Assembly: GCF_020923495.1 (NCBI RefSeq)
Contig: NZ_CP064048.1
Location: 459,501-523,500 of the forward strand
Direction of reading: 5' to 3'
DNA: 64,000 nucleotides
Origin: Brevibacillus sedimenti
GTDB taxonomy: Bacteria > Bacillota > Bacilli > Brevibacillales > Brevibacillaceae
Position 1 is the stretch's first letter. The number at the start of each line of letters is the position of its first letter. Position numbers and translations under genes: made by a program. A model generated the notes under the pieces. The model made no database searches. It saw nothing but the letters and a program-made list of their open reading frames with translations, and had not been told where the DNA came from. Below, one piece after another: positions 47,873 to 58,085 of this stretch.

Positions 47873-49051
47873 CTACAGCATTTCGAACACGCCGGCGGCC
47901 CCCATGCCGCCGCCAATGCACATCGTCACGACGCCGTACTTGCCGCCGCGCCGCTTCAACTCATTCAACAGGGAAACGGTCAGCTTCGCCCCGGTGCAGC
48001 CCAGCGGATGGCCCAGGGCAATCGCACCGCCGTTGACGTTTACTTTTGCCGGGTCGAGGCCCAGTTCGCGGATGACGGCGAGTGACTGGGAGGCAAACGC
48101 CTCGTTCAGCTCAAACAGGTCCACATCGGCCAGGCTCAATCCAGCCATTTTCAGCGCTTTTGGAATGGCGACTACCGGACCGATCCCCATCACGTCGGGA
48201 TCGACGCCGCCCACCGTAAACGAGCGGAATCTGGCGATCGGGCGAACGCCCAGACTGTCCGCCTTTTCCGCCGACATCACCAGTACGGCGGCTGCGCCGT
48301 CGCTCGTCTGCGAAGAGTTGCCTGCCGTGACCGTGCCCTGCACGTGGAACACCGGCTTCAGCTTGGCCAGCGCTTCCAGCGAGGTGTCAGCCCGCACGCC
48401 CTCGTCCGTGTCAAAGACGCGCTCCGTGACGTGCAGCTTGCCGTCATCGTCCACGCGGTGCTGCTTGACGGTCAGCGGCACAATCTCGTCCCGGAACTTG
48501 CCGGCGGCGATGGCGGCTGCAGCCCGCTGATGGCTTTGCAGCGCAAACGCGTCCTGGTCTTCGCGGCTGACGCCGTAGCGCTTTGCCACTTCCTCGGCTG
48601 TGTGCCCCATGCTCATGTACGCTTCCGGCATTGTCTCCATCAGCGTCGGATTGAGCGCCACCTTGTGGCCGGCCATCGGCAGCAGGCTCATGCTCTCCAC
48701 CCCGCCGGCCACGATCACGTCAGCCCCGCCGGCGATAATCTGCTGGGCGGCGTAGGCGATGGTCTGCAGGCCGGACGAGCAAAAGCGGTTGACGGTAATG
48801 CCGGGAACGTTGGTCGGCAATCCGGCGCGCAGGCCGATCAGGCGGGCCATGTTCATCCCCTGCTCGGCTTCCGGTACGGCCGTCCCCATGATCACGTCCT
48901 CGATCTCGGCCGGATTAAGCTCGGGGACGCGGCGCAACAGGTCGCTCACGACCGCAGCCCCCATGTCGACGGGATGCACGTCCTTCAGGCTGCCTCGCTT
49001 CGCTTTTCCCACCGCGGTGCGGGCGCCGGCGACGATCACTGCTTCTCTCAT
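47873..49051 (-). CDS. fadA: 3-ketoacyl-CoA thiolase FadA
   Basis: FadA cleaves 3-ketoacyl-CoA to acetyl-CoA and a shortened acyl-CoA. The 392-residue thiolase has the nucleophilic cysteine in [17 protein letters not shown], the histidine in [17 protein letters not shown] and the second cysteine in [16 protein letters not shown]. It lies 14 bases downstream of fadN and upstream of fadE. Confidence 0.96.
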   Translation of the reverse strand: MREAVIVAGARTAVGKAKRGSLKDVHPVDMGAAVVSDLLRRVPELNPAEIEDVIMGTAVPEAEQGMNMARLIGLRAGLPTNVPGITVNRFCSSGLQTIAYAAQQIIAGGADVIVAGGVESMSLLPMAGHKVALNPTLMETMPEAYMSMGHTAEEVAKRYGVSREDQDAFALQSHQRAAAAIAAGKFRDEIVPLTVKQHRVDDDGKLHVTERVFDTDEGVRADTSLEALAKLKPVFHVQGTVTAGNSSQTSDGAAAVLVMSAEKADSLGVRPIARFRSFTVGGVDPDVMGIGPVVAIPKALKMAGLSLADVDLFELNEAFASQSLAVIRELGLDPAKVNVNGGAIALGHPLGCTGAKLTVSLLNELKRRGGKYGVVTMCIGGGMGAAGVFEML

Positions 49052-49065
49052 GTCTTTCCCCCTCC

Positions 49066-51474
49066 CTAGTTACGCAATGGCTTGTTTTTCATCAGCATGT
49101 GCTGCATGCGCTGCTGCGTCTTGGGCGTCTTGATCAGCTCGAGGAACGCCTGCCGCTCCAGCTCCAGGATGTAGGATTCCGTCACCTCGGTGCCGGCCGG
49201 CACGCTGCCGCCGGACATGACGTAGGCGATCTTGCTGGCGATCAGTTCGTCGTGATCGCTGATGTAGCCGCTCTTTTTCATCGAATAGATGCTTTGCCGC
49301 AGGGTGGCATACCCCGACTCGCCGATGACGCGAATCTTGCGCGGCCGCTGCGGTGTATACCCCTCCTTGACCATCGTCAACACGAGCTGCTTGGCGTCGT
49401 AGAGGAGGTGATCCTGATTGATGCTGATCCGGTCGCTCGGGCGCAGGTAGCCCAGATTGATCGCTTCCTTCCCGCTAGTAGAGACTTTGGCCATGGCAAT
49501 CGTCTCGAACGCACGGGCCACGAACGGGAATGGATCAACCGGCACGGTGCCGCCTTCCGGTACTTGTTCCATCGCCCGGAACAGCATCTCCTTGGTGCCG
49601 CCGCCGCCGGGCAAGAGGCCTACGCCCACTTCCACCAGCCCCATGTAGGTCTCGGCGGCCGCCTGCACGCGGTCGGCCAGGAAGCAGACTTCCACACCGC
49701 CGCCGAGCGTCATGCCGAACGGCGCCGCTACGACCGGACGGTGCATGGTGCGCAGCGCGTTCCCCACCTTGTGAAACTGTCTGACCAACATGTCCAGTTC
49801 AAACCAGTTTTCGTCCTGTGCCTCCATCAAGGCCAGAGCCAGGTTCATGCCGACACAGAAGTTTTTGCCCTGATTGCCGATCACCAGTCCGAGGAAGTTG
49901 CGCTGCACCTCTTCCACGGCGAAGGCCGCCATCTGCAGCACATCCATGCCCAGCGCGTTGTGCGGAGAGGTAAACTCCAGGCAGGCCACACCGTCGCCCA
50001 GGTCCACCAGCGCGGCACCCGCGTTTTTCCTGATCAGCCGGCCCTGTTCCTTAAGTGCCGCCAGGTTGATCTGCTCTTTCTTTTCCTCGACGTCCTTGTA
50101 GCGGCCGCCGACGGCAAATACAGCCACACGCCCGTCCTGTTTCTGATAGAACGAGGTCTTGCCGCTCGCCAGCAGTTCCTCCACCAGCGCCGGGATTGTC
50201 TCGCCCTCTTCGCGCATGCGGGCCACCGATTTTTCCACACCGATCGCGTCCCAGGTCTCAAATGGTCCCAGTTCCCAGCCGAAGCCCCATTTCATCGCCC
50301 GGTCGACAGCCACGATGTCGTCGGCGATTTCGTACGCCTTGGCCGCCGAGTAGAGCAGCACCTTCTTGAAGACGCTCCAGAGAAACTCGCTCCCCTTGTC
50401 CTTGCCGTACACAAGCGCTTTCAGCTTTTCCGGCAACGTCTTCGCCGTCTTGGCCGCCTCCAGCGACGGAAACTTCGCCTTGACGCGCGGACGGTATTCC
50501 AGCGTGTTGTAGTCGAGTACGAGAATCTCTTTGCCATTCTCCGTCTTTACCTGCTTGAAGAAGCCCTGACCTGCCTTTTGGCCGAGCCAGCCCTTTTCCA
50601 CCAACTGCAGCACCAGGGACGGCACTTCGAAGATCGCTTTTTCCGCGTCATCCGCGGTCTTGTTTTTCACGTTGTTGGCCACGTGCACATACGTGTCCAG
50701 CCCGACCACGTCCAGCGTGCGGAAGGTGGCGCTTTTCGGACGACCGATCACCGGACCCGTCAGCGCGTCTACCTCGTCGATGCCCAGTCCGAGCCGCATC
50801 ATCTCCTGGATCGAGACCTGCAGGCCGAACGTCCCGATGCGGTTGGCGATGAAGTTGGGGGTGTCCTTGCAGAGCACCGTTCCTTTGCCCAGCACGAATT
50901 CGCCAAAGTGCATCATGTAGTCGACAATCGCCGGATCCGTGTCGTTTCCGGGAATAATCTCAAGAAGTTTCAGATAACGGGGCGGATTAAAAAAGTGCGT
51001 GCCCAGGAAATGCTTGCGAAACTCGTCGGAACGTCCCGCGCATATCTCGTTGATGGAAACGCCCGACGTATTGGAGGAGACGATGGTGCCCGGCCTGCGG
51101 TGCGCCTCGACCAGTTCAAACACCTTTTTCTTTACGTCGAGGTTTTCCACGACCGCCTCGATGATCCAGTCAGCCTCGCCGAGATAGGACAGGTGGTCTT
51201 CCATGTTGCCGACAGTGATCAGGTCCAGGTTCGCCTTGTCGTAGAGCGGAGCCGGCTTTTCTTTCAGCAGCCGGTCCTTGCCGGACTGGGCGATGCGGTT
51301 GCGGACGACGGGATCAGCCAGCGTCAGTCCTTTCTTTCTCTCGTCCTCTGTCAACTCTCGCGGCACGATGTCCAGCAGGTAAACGGGGATGCCGACGTTG
51401 GCCAGATGAGCGGCGATGCTTGCTCCCATCACGCCGGAACCGAGCACGGCCGCTTTGTAGATGTTGCGTTCCAT
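49066..51474 (-). CDS. fadN: Bifunctional 3-hydroxyacyl-CoA dehydrogenase/enoyl-CoA hydratase FadN
   Basis: FadN performs the hydration and NAD-dependent oxidation steps of beta-oxidation. The 802-residue product has an N-terminal Rossmann domain ([20 protein letters not shown]) with the dehydrogenase catalytic region [15 protein letters not shown] to about residue 390. An enoyl-CoA hydratase domain follows (about 485-700: [33 protein letters not shown]). The domain order matches B. subtilis FadN/YusL. It is first in the operon, 220 bases after the FadR-like promoter. Confidence 0.96.
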   Translation of the reverse strand: MERNIYKAAVLGSGVMGASIAAHLANVGIPVYLLDIVPRELTEDERKKGLTLADPVVRNRIAQSGKDRLLKEKPAPLYDKANLDLITVGNMEDHLSYLGEADWIIEAVVENLDVKKKVFELVEAHRRPGTIVSSNTSGVSINEICAGRSDEFRKHFLGTHFFNPPRYLKLLEIIPGNDTDPAIVDYMMHFGEFVLGKGTVLCKDTPNFIANRIGTFGLQVSIQEMMRLGLGIDEVDALTGPVIGRPKSATFRTLDVVGLDTYVHVANNVKNKTADDAEKAIFEVPSLVLQLVEKGWLGQKAGQGFFKQVKTENGKEILVLDYNTLEYRPRVKAKFPSLEAAKTAKTLPEKLKALVYGKDKGSEFLWSVFKKVLLYSAAKAYEIADDIVAVDRAMKWGFGWELGPFETWDAIGVEKSVARMREEGETIPALVEELLASGKTSFYQKQDGRVAVFAVGGRYKDVEEKKEQINLAALKEQGRLIRKNAGAALVDLGDGVACLEFTSPHNALGMDVLQMAAFAVEEVQRNFLGLVIGNQGKNFCVGMNLALALMEAQDENWFELDMLVRQFHKVGNALRTMHRPVVAAPFGMTLGGGVEVCFLADRVQAAAETYMGLVEVGVGLLPGGGGTKEMLFRAMEQVPEGGTVPVDPFPFVARAFETIAMAKVSTSGKEAINLGYLRPSDRISINQDHLLYDAKQLVLTMVKEGYTPQRPRKIRVIGESGYATLRQSIYSMKKSGYISDHDELIASKIAYVMSGGSVPAGTEVTESYILELERQAFLELIKTPKTQQRMQHMLMKNKPLRN

Positions 51475-51604
51475 CCATTACCCTCCTCACTAAAGAAATG
51501 GGGTCCTGCGAAAAAGGCAAAACAGTCTGAACTTGCAGAGTTTTTCACGAAGGATTTCTACCTGTTCAAACGTATTCCTTTTTTTCGCCGCACATGTCAC
51601 CCCT

Positions 51605-51622
51605 TGAATGAATGCTCATTCA
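51605..51622. promoter_or_regulatory. FadR-type operator 1 (leader of fadNAE)
   Basis: TGAATGAATGCTCATTCA is an 18-bp palindrome that fits the Bacillus FadR consensus (TGAATGA...TCATTCA). It lies in the leader about 130 bases upstream of fadN. Confidence 0.85.
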
Positions 51623-51694
51623 TTTTGCTGGTGTAAAAAAACACCCCACCGTATAAGCCCTCGCACCTGTGAGATGTTTGGCGATTCAGACGCG

Positions 51695-51744
51695 ACTGAA
51701 TGATCGCTCAGTTTTATTGTAAACGAAAAGGAGAGCGGTTGCAA
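51695..51744 (-). promoter_or_regulatory. fadNAE promoter with overlapping FadR-like operator 2
   Basis: On the minus strand TTGCAA (51744-51739) and TACAAT (51721-51716) are 17 bp apart. The palindrome ACTGAATGATCGCTCAGT (51695-51712) starts four bases downstream of the -10, covering the start point. It shares TGAATGA and a related right arm with operator 1. A TetR-type FadR bound here would block initiation until long-chain acyl-CoA releases it. The regulator gene is not in the window. Confidence 0.8.
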
Positions 51745-51867
51745 TCTTCATTTGCTGCTTATTCGCTCTCTCCCCTTCCCGGAAGTTTTCCCGCCGCAAC
51801 AGCCAAAGACAGGGCAGGCGGCCACGTACAGGCAGCAAAGACGCAGCCGCACCTGCCGTTTATGCCA

Positions 51868-52980
51868 TTACTTATGGATGATGTTGATCGACATCACCTT
51901 GCGGCCAAACGGATTTCCGTCATCCGGTTCCAGCAGGTACTCCAGCTCGTATTTGCCCACTTTGCTGTCTACGTAAGCTGCCGTGACCCACAGCTTGTTC
52001 TTGTCGGTGTCATCCTTGCGCAGCGTGAGCGTCACGCGATAGTCATGCAGCGGCACGCCGATTTTGTCGATGCTCTCCTGCGCAGACTTGCTCAGATACG
52101 CGTCCAGCCATTTCTCATTCTTGGTTTGGTGCGCATAGTTGGCGGCGGTCAGCAGCATGTTCACCGCTGTTTGCTGCCGATTTTGCGATTCCCGGAACTG
52201 TTTGGCGGCGTCTTCCGTGTAAAAATCGTACAGGCGCTTCAGTACGGTCGCAAACTCTGCGCGTGTCATGTTTTTGTACGGGTTAAACAGGCGCGTTTCG
52301 TTGAACAGATGGAATTCGCGAATCGCTCCCGCATAAGGCGAAGCAGTATCAGGATAATAGCTTGGCTGTTTCCATCCTTGGTACCCGGCGAAAAACGAGG
52401 CGACATCCTGCGATTTTGCATTCATGGTTCTCAACTTGTACGGGGCGAGCAGGTGAAAGAAGATCATGCTGGCTTCTTCCCGCGAAAGCGGATACTGCAG
52501 GAACTGGGTCGGCACCCACCAGTCGACCAGTTCTTTCTGCGGTGTTTTCATCAACTGCCCCTGCGAAACCAGATGGAGATAATAGAGAATCTTGTCACCC
52601 GGCCGGTATTCGTTGACAAAGCCTGTCTGGACGTCCAGCAGCACCTGCAGGTTGGCCGTCATCGCTTCGATTTCCTTTCGGAGCGGATACCTGTAATCGA
52701 GGTAAGCCTTCTGCTCGGGAGCAGCCAACGGTCCGTAGACGGCTTCAAAGACGCGGTTCGCCAGCACCAGCGCCTCGCCGCGGGTAATTGGCTTGTCCGG
52801 GTAAAAATGGCGCGTGCCGTTTCCCTTGTATATGCCCCGTTCGGTCAAGAACTGAATCTGCTCGCTGGCCCAGTGCCCCTTGACGTCGTCGTACGCGGTT
52901 TCGGCGTTTGCGCAGGGCACGATGACGACCTGGAACAACAGGCAAACCATGAGTACCCACAAAAGACTTCTCTTGAACAT
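51868..52980 (-). CDS. Secreted S-layer-homology (SLH) domain protein
   Basis: The 370-residue product has a signal peptide (FKRSLLWVLMVCLLFQVVIV, cleaved near CANAE). A clear SLH module follows at about residues 30-75 (YDDVKGHWASEQIQFLTERG; FYPDKPITRGEALVLANRVF). A second weak module lies at about 205-250 (AGAIREFHLFNETRLFNPYK, NMTRAEFATVLKRLY). A C-terminal beta-rich domain of unknown type follows (about 285-370: RVTLTLRKDDTDKNKLWVTA). SLH modules bind pyruvylated cell-wall polymers. ATG 52980 follows AAAGGAG. It appears monocistronic, with a GC-rich hairpin after the stop (about 51812-51858). Confidence 0.88.
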   Translation of the reverse strand: MFKRSLLWVLMVCLLFQVVIVPCANAETAYDDVKGHWASEQIQFLTERGIYKGNGTRHFYPDKPITRGEALVLANRVFEAVYGPLAAPEQKAYLDYRYPLRKEIEAMTANLQVLLDVQTGFVNEYRPGDKILYYLHLVSQGQLMKTPQKELVDWWVPTQFLQYPLSREEASMIFFHLLAPYKLRTMNAKSQDVASFFAGYQGWKQPSYYPDTASPYAGAIREFHLFNETRLFNPYKNMTRAEFATVLKRLYDFYTEDAAKQFRESQNRQQTAVNMLLTAANYAHQTKNEKWLDAYLSKSAQESIDKIGVPLHDYRVTLTLRKDDTDKNKLWVTAAYVDSKVGKYELEYLLEPDDGNPFGRKVMSINIIHK

Positions 52981-53290
52981 GATTTCTCCTTTCCTCTCCA
53001 AGTGAATTTGCGTCGAATGGTATGATTTGTACAGATGATTTCCGGGAAAAACTGCCTGTTTTACCGCCCAACCGCTGCTAAGTTATGAGAAAAAAATACC
53101 AACAGTTCCCACCTTTGTAAAGATAGCTTAAAAAATTTAGGATGGGATGCACAAGCTCTCCGCCTGACCCAATAGTCCGATCATCCTGCATTCAGGAAAC
53201 ATCATCCAGTTTTTAAGCTCTGTGTCGTGCGTCTTTCCGCTCCCTGTGCCGCACTAGGCCAAGCAAAAAACCGAAGGAATGACTCCTCCG
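52981..53290. other. Intergenic region with a terminator for the ABC exporter operon
   Basis: AACCGGAGGA and TCCTTCGGTT pair on the minus strand and are followed by TTTTT (about 53264-53292), a terminator for the ABC permease gene. AT-rich DNA around 53080-53130 should contain the SLH gene promoter. No further gene is visible. Confidence 0.5.
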
Positions 53291-53354
53291 GTTCAGCGTG
53301 CAGACAAAGTCCGCGGCACATGAGTGATGGGGCCCGCTTGGCTTTCTTTGCCCC
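53291..53354 (+). repeat. Dispersed ~60-bp repeat, copy B
   Basis: The copy contains GTTCAGCGTGCAGACAA, AGTCCGCGGCACATGAGTGA and GGGGCCCGCTTGGC in the same order as copies A and C. It begins right after the ABC-operon terminator stem and runs toward the permease stop codon at 53380, an arrangement shared with copy C. Confidence 0.7.
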
Positions 53355-53379
53355 ATTTCTCCTTGCCATGCACTTTTTC

Positions 53380-55044
53380 TTACGACTTGATCTTCTCCAT
53401 CCATTCTGGTCCTTTGGTCACCAGCACCCGCCAGAGCACCAGGTCGAAGACGGCAAACAAGCCAAACAGCAACAGGCTGATGCCGTACAGCGACGGCGTC
53501 ACCTGGAACACCAGGTACAGCGTTGGCGCTGCGATGACCACCACGGCCGCCAACGAGAACAGCGTGTTCCAGTTCTGCTTGACCGCCTTCTGCTCTGAAT
53601 CCCAGTCCAGTTTGGGCATCCTGAGGTCTATCATGATCCCGATCAGGTTGAGGAACACGATGCCCGGCAGGCTGGCAAGCAACGCGATCACGAGAAATTG
53701 CAGCGGCGGATGAAACACCAGCCCGAGGACGGCACACAGCAGCAGCATGCTGATGATGCCCAGTATCGTGCCCGGCACCACTTTGGCCGCGATGATCTGC
53801 ACGTAAGAAACAGGCAGGTACTTGTTGACGAAAAAGGACTGCCCGTCGCGCGAGAAGGCCGTGGCGGAGACGCTGTTCATGACCGTCATGAAAATGGCGA
53901 GCACAAACAAGACCGCCACGCCAATTCCGGCAAAGGCGTCTTTCTGGAGAAACTGCCCCCACTCGCCCACTGTTTCAAACCCGTCCGGGCGGCTGAGCAC
54001 GGGAATGAACACCAGCAAGGGAAACAAGAAGCAGGACAGGACGCAGTTGAGGAAAAAGGCAGGGGTGCGCAGCAGCACCTTCCATTCCTTGCTGGCGAAC
54101 GCCAGCACAGGCGACCTTCGTCCGGTCAGCTTGTCAAACTCATCCCCGCTGACACGCCTGCGCCTGGCCGCCGTCTCGGAGATCCCCATGACACCCTTCA
54201 GGTACAAGCGGTCTCCCAGCATGACAAAGCCCGCGGCAAACACCGCCGACACCAGCACAAAGGCGAGCAGGTACCATAGGCCGGCGAGAGCTCCCGACTC
54301 GACAAGCGCCAACGCCCCCAGCCTGGTGTTCGGGAACAGTCGGGTGACCAGCGAAAGCAGGGCGTTATTATCCGAGATCAGCATTTGTGCCAACTGCTCG
54401 AAGCTGTGTTCCCCTGCGTTGTTCCGATTGATGGCAACTTGAACGCCAATCACGGCCGCGATCCCGATTACGCCGCTGATCAGGCGGAGCCGGTCCCTGC
54501 TTTTCCCCACGCTGGTCACCCGCATGAACAGCATGGCCACCAGCGAGGCGATGACCAGCGGGATGACCGGCAGCGTCAAAAAGACGACGGCCGCGTACAG
54601 GTAGTAGAGCGGTCCGGCGCCACTTTTCACCCCGTACGTTATCAGCAGCGGCAGCAGCAAAAACGCGGTCGGCACATACTCGTACACCAGCGTGACGAGG
54701 AACTTTGCCCCGAGAATGTCGGACGGCTTGAGCGGCAGGGGCAGCAGGTGCTCCACGTCCTGCGAGTAGTAGTATACAGTCAGAACGTAAAAAAGGGCGA
54801 AAATCAGGATGCCCATACTGGCAATTGCCATCCCCATCCCCAAGAGCGCGCTCTGCTGCCCGCTCGCCGCCAGTCCGTCGTACAGGCCCATGACCCCCAT
54901 CACGTATCCGGATATCATCGGGAAAAAGGCGACAGCCAACAGCAGGATAATCAGCGCATTTTTCCACCAATTCCCCCGCTTCCCGCTCAAAAGGCCGCTG
55001 CCGTTTTTCATCAGCACCTTGGTCAACTTCCAGGTCCTATTCAT
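53380..55044 (-). CDS. ABC exporter permease, 554 residues
   Basis: The product has about twelve hydrophobic segments in two halves, separated by a charged cytoplasmic loop (about 270-310: RRRRVSGDEFDKLTGRRSP). It resembles the large permeases of EcsB/YthQ-like exporters (ABC-2 superfamily). It overlaps the ATP-binding gene by eight bases, so together they make a two-gene transporter. Start MNRTWKLTKVLMKNGSG is preceded by an RBS inside the ATPase gene. The substrate is unknown. Confidence 0.85.
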   Translation of the reverse strand: MNRTWKLTKVLMKNGSGLLSGKRGNWWKNALIILLLAVAFFPMISGYVMGVMGLYDGLAASGQQSALLGMGMAIASMGILIFALFYVLTVYYYSQDVEHLLPLPLKPSDILGAKFLVTLVYEYVPTAFLLLPLLITYGVKSGAGPLYYLYAAVVFLTLPVIPLVIASLVAMLFMRVTSVGKSRDRLRLISGVIGIAAVIGVQVAINRNNAGEHSFEQLAQMLISDNNALLSLVTRLFPNTRLGALALVESGALAGLWYLLAFVLVSAVFAAGFVMLGDRLYLKGVMGISETAARRRRVSGDEFDKLTGRRSPVLAFASKEWKVLLRTPAFFLNCVLSCFLFPLLVFIPVLSRPDGFETVGEWGQFLQKDAFAGIGVAVLFVLAIFMTVMNSVSATAFSRDGQSFFVNKYLPVSYVQIIAAKVVPGTILGIISMLLLCAVLGLVFHPPLQFLVIALLASLPGIVFLNLIGIMIDLRMPKLDWDSEQKAVKQNWNTLFSLAAVVVIAAPTLYLVFQVTPSLYGISLLLFGLFAVFDLVLWRVLVTKGPEWMEKIKS

Positions 55045-55762
55045 GCTTCGTCAGCTCCAGGAACAGCCGTTCCAGCGATTCGCTGGAGCGGAAGTGCTCT
55101 TGCATCTCCTTGAACGTGCCGCAGAACAGAATCTCGCCCTTGTTAATGATGGCGACGCGGTCACACAGCTTCTCCGCCACTTCCAGCACGTGCGTGGAGA
55201 AAAACACGGTCCGGCCGCTGTCAGCGTGTTCCCGCATCATTTCCTTCAGGGTGAACGCTGATTTTGGGTCCAGCCCGGTCAGCGGTTCGTCGAGAATCCA
55301 GACTTCCGGATGGTGGACGAGGGCCCCCATGATTACGATTTTTTGCCTCATGCCGTGCGAATAACTCTGAATCGGATCAGAGAGGGCGTCGGTCATGTCA
55401 AACCGTTCGGCCAGCCGGGCGATCCGCTCCTTGCGCACGTCCTGCGGCACTCCGTACATGTCGGCCATAAAGGTGACGTATTCCAGCCCTTTCAGGCGCA
55501 AAAACAAGTCGGGACTGTCCGGCACATAACCGAACTGCCGCTTGGCCTCCAGCGGTTCGGTCCCGATATCTCGGCCGTTCACCCGGATGGTTCCCTGGTC
55601 CGGCCGGACGATGCCGGTAATCATCTTGATCGTCGTTGTCTTGCCCGCCCCGTTTGGCCCGAGAAAACCGAAAATTTCCCCGCGGGGAACGGTCAGGGTG
55701 AGGCGGTCAACCGCCTTGACAGTACCGCCGTAGCTCTTGCTCACGTCCACGAGTTCGATCAT
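55037..55762 (-). CDS. ABC exporter ATP-binding protein
   Basis: The 241-residue product has Walker A LGPNGAGKTTTIKMI, the signature SHGMRQKIVIMGAL and Walker B WILDEPLTGLDPKS, typical of CcmA/NatA-type exporters. ATG 55762 follows AGGAGG; the frame extends 5' with no support. It pairs with the overlapping permease gene. Confidence 0.93.
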   Translation of the reverse strand: MIELVDVSKSYGGTVKAVDRLTLTVPRGEIFGFLGPNGAGKTTTIKMITGIVRPDQGTIRVNGRDIGTEPLEAKRQFGYVPDSPDLFLRLKGLEYVTFMADMYGVPQDVRKERIARLAERFDMTDALSDPIQSYSHGMRQKIVIMGALVHHPEVWILDEPLTGLDPKSAFTLKEMMREHADSGRTVFFSTHVLEVAEKLCDRVAIINKGEILFCGTFKEMQEHFRSSESLERLFLELTKHE

Positions 55763-55865
55763 GGTCGTCCTCCTTTTGCCGGGAAGTGCGTCGTACTTAC
55801 ACGTAATACGAACCAGCCGATAATGAGTTTCGTATCTCCCCTGCACCCTGCGGTTCTCCTGCGCC

Positions 55866-55897
55866 TGAGAAAAGAGCCGGCAAGAATGCCGGCTTGC
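55866..55897 (-). terminator. Terminator of the 137-residue gene
   Basis: AGCCGGCA and TGCCGGCT pair over a four-base loop and are followed by CTTTTC on the minus strand, just past the stop at 55901. Confidence 0.75.
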
Positions 55898-55900
55898 GTG

Positions 55901-56314
55901 TTACTGCGGGATAAAACTGCCGTCGCGAAGCATGGTCAGCTCGCCCATGAAGAACGCCACGTCTTCCGATTCAGGCAGCTGGCCGTTTGCCTCCAGCGTC
56001 TCCAGACGGCGCAGCAGAAAGTTGGCAAAGTCGCTGATTTGGAGCGGATGCGCCTCCATGTCGGCATCGTCCAGCACCTCATATCGGGTCATGGCCTCCA
56101 GGTGGATCATGATGCGGAATCCGCCCAGTTCCCCCAGGTATTCCCGATTGTTCAGCGGCGATTTTTCCAGCTTTTGCAGCATGCTGACAATGTCATTGGC
56201 ATACATGCTGGGAAACGCGACCATGTAGATGTCGCGAAGTTGCGATTCTTCCGTCTTAATCAGCAATACATCGATGCCGTCCATCTTTTTTTCCTTTTTC
56301 CCAAAACCGAACAT
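55901..56314 (-). CDS. Conserved hypothetical protein, 137 residues
   Basis: A soluble protein with a basic start (MFGFGKKEKKMDGIDVLLIK). Its mixed alpha/beta body has LRDIYMVAFPSMYANDIVSM, GELGGFRIMIHLEAMTRYEV and ISDFANFLLRRLETLEANGQ, and it ends LTMLRDGSFIPQ. No motif identifies a function. It has its own terminator and is probably monocistronic. Confidence 0.7.
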   Translation of the reverse strand: MFGFGKKEKKMDGIDVLLIKTEESQLRDIYMVAFPSMYANDIVSMLQKLEKSPLNNREYLGELGGFRIMIHLEAMTRYEVLDDADMEAHPLQISDFANFLLRRLETLEANGQLPESEDVAFFMGELTMLRDGSFIPQ

Positions 56315-56530
56315 GCCTATTCCACCTCAACTGTTTTTCAACCTCATTCCATGATAGCCATAATTTCTCCACGGAAACAACCCCTATCTCGCAACCAGCT
56401 CACATCGTTTTGCCGCACCGTGTTTGCGCGCTGTTTTTCGCGGGAAACATAAGCGCAATCACGAGTCAGACGGTGTCGGGAGCGGCAGCCGTAATCCGGA
56501 CATGCGAAAAAAATATGTGCGCAAACCCCC

Positions 56531-56560
56531 TTGACATTTGCACAGGCCCACGCGAATAAT
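56531..56560 (+). promoter_or_regulatory. Promoter of the proBAC leader
   Basis: TTGACA (56531-56536) is followed after 18 bp by AATAAT (56555-56560). Transcription would begin just before the T-box stem I. Confidence 0.8.
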
Positions 56561-56574
56561 TATGAATTAACAAA

Positions 56575-56883
56575 CGCGATTGAACAAAAGTGTATAGCCT
56601 ATGGCGATGACGGGGATCAGTAAAACCGCCCTTCAGGTACAGAGAGCGAGATTCAGCGGCTGAGAGATTTCGCCCATGAACCGGTTTGAACCCACCCCTG
56701 AGCGGCCAGGGATGACCTGGACAGGTTTCTTTCACCTGTTATCAAAGAAAGAGAGCCGAACGGTTTGGCGGCTGAACACGAGGACAACGCCTCGTGCTTT
56801 ACGCCTGCATACCGTTAAATAAGGTGGTACCGCGGAAGAGAGATACCCTTTCGTCCTTATGTGTGGGATGAAAGGGTTTTTTG
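56575..56883 (+). promoter_or_regulatory. T-box leader with proline specifier (CCC), controlling proBAC
   Basis: The leader has an AGTA motif (56619-56622) facing GAA-CCC-A (56688-56694). It is bounded by stems GGGG/CCCC below and AAACCG/CGGTTT above, so the specifier codon is CCC, proline. The conserved T-box AAGGTGGTACCGCGG is at 56821-56835. Terminator arms ACCCTTTCGTCC and GGATGAAAGGGT (56845-56877) are followed by six T. Uncharged tRNA-Pro should stabilise the antiterminator and switch on proline synthesis. Confidence 0.95.
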
Positions 56884-56916
56884 CTTTTTTGTTGCTGGAA
56901 TGAGGAGGGTTACACG

Positions 56917-58044
56917 ATGAAGAAGGGAAAAATGCGGCTGGTGGTAAAAGTGGGCAGCAGTTCGCTGGCGGCGCCGGGCGGCGGGTGCGATCCGGCGAAA
57001 ATGTCCCTGCTCGTATCGGCCGTCAGCCGTCTTAGAGACGCCGGCCATCAGGTCGTGCTCGTCTCCTCGGGAGCGGTGGCGAGCGGCTTTCGGAAGCTGG
57101 GGTACCAACAGCGTCCCCGCACGCTGGCGGCCAAACAGGCAGCTGCGGCCATCGGGCAAAGCCTCCTGATGCAAACCTACACCGAACTGTTCGCCGCATA
57201 CGGCTACACCGTGGCGCAAATCCTCTTGACCCGGGGCGACTTTTCCGACCGCGAACGCTATCAGCACGCCTTTCAGACGCTGTCTCTGCTGCTGGAGAAA
57301 AACGTCCTGCCGATCATCAACGAAAATGACACCGTCTCCGTGGCGGAGCTGACCTTTGGCGACAACGACATGCTGGGCGCGCTGGTTGCCGGTCTGGTAC
57401 ACGCCGACCTGTACCTGATCCTGACGGATACCGACGGGCTGTACGACAAGGACCCGCGCACCCACGCGGACGCGGTCCGCATTCCCTATCTGTCCGCCGT
57501 CACCGACGAAGTGGAGGCGCTGGCTGGCGGAGCCTCCCGATTGGGCACAGGCGGGATGCGCTCCAAGCTGATTGCCGCCAAGACTGCCCGGCAGTTGGGC
57601 GTTCCCAGCTTTATCGGCCGCCTGGCGCAGCCGTCCGACCTGCTTGACGTGCTGGATGGCAGCGGCAGCGGCACCTACGTCGGCTTCCGTCCCGAATCGC
57701 CCGCCGGCCACGCGCTGCCGACCCGCAAGCAGTGGATCGCGCTTCACTCCCCCGTCCGCGGGCGGATCAGCGTGGACCACGGCGCCGCCGAAGCTGTGCT
57801 GCTACACCAGCGCAGCCTGCTTTTGGCCGGCGTGCGGGACGTGGATGGCGCGTTTGCCTCCGGCGAGGTGATCGAGGTGTACTGCGACGGCCAAATGATC
57901 GGTCGCGGCGTCAGCCGCTGGAGCGCCGCCGAGCTGCGGGCAAAGCTCTCTGCCGCCAGTCCGCCGAAAGGCATCGTCATCCACCGCGACCAATGGACGG
58001 AAGCAGCGTGCTTTGCGGCAATCGGCGGCAGCGAGAGAACGTGA
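56917..58044 (+). CDS. proB: Glutamate 5-kinase
   Basis: ProB phosphorylates glutamate, the first and feedback-controlled step of proline synthesis. The 375-residue product has an amino acid kinase domain (KVGSSSLA; VSSGAVASGFR; PIINENDTVS; FGDNDMLGALVA; LTDTDGLYDKDPR) and a C-terminal PUA domain (about 275-360). ATG 56917 follows GAGGAGGG. It is the first gene of proB-proA-proC. Confidence 0.96.
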   Translation: MKKGKMRLVVKVGSSSLAAPGGGCDPAKMSLLVSAVSRLRDAGHQVVLVSSGAVASGFRKLGYQQRPRTLAAKQAAAAIGQSLLMQTYTELFAAYGYTVAQILLTRGDFSDRERYQHAFQTLSLLLEKNVLPIINENDTVSVAELTFGDNDMLGALVAGLVHADLYLILTDTDGLYDKDPRTHADAVRIPYLSAVTDEVEALAGGASRLGTGGMRSKLIAAKTARQLGVPSFIGRLAQPSDLLDVLDGSGSGTYVGFRPESPAGHALPTRKQWIALHSPVRGRISVDHGAAEAVLLHQRSLLLAGVRDVDGAFASGEVIEVYCDGQMIGRGVSRWSAAELRAKLSAASPPKGIVIHRDQWTEAACFAAIGGSERT

Positions 58045-58085
58045 AGCAGGCGGGGGATTCCCTCGCGTTAAAGGAGATGAGGAAT

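Noticed and set aside
49099-51636. 845-codon plus-strand frame opposite fadN
   Set aside because: Shadow of high third-position GC in fadN. The translation is His/Arg/Val-rich with no domain.
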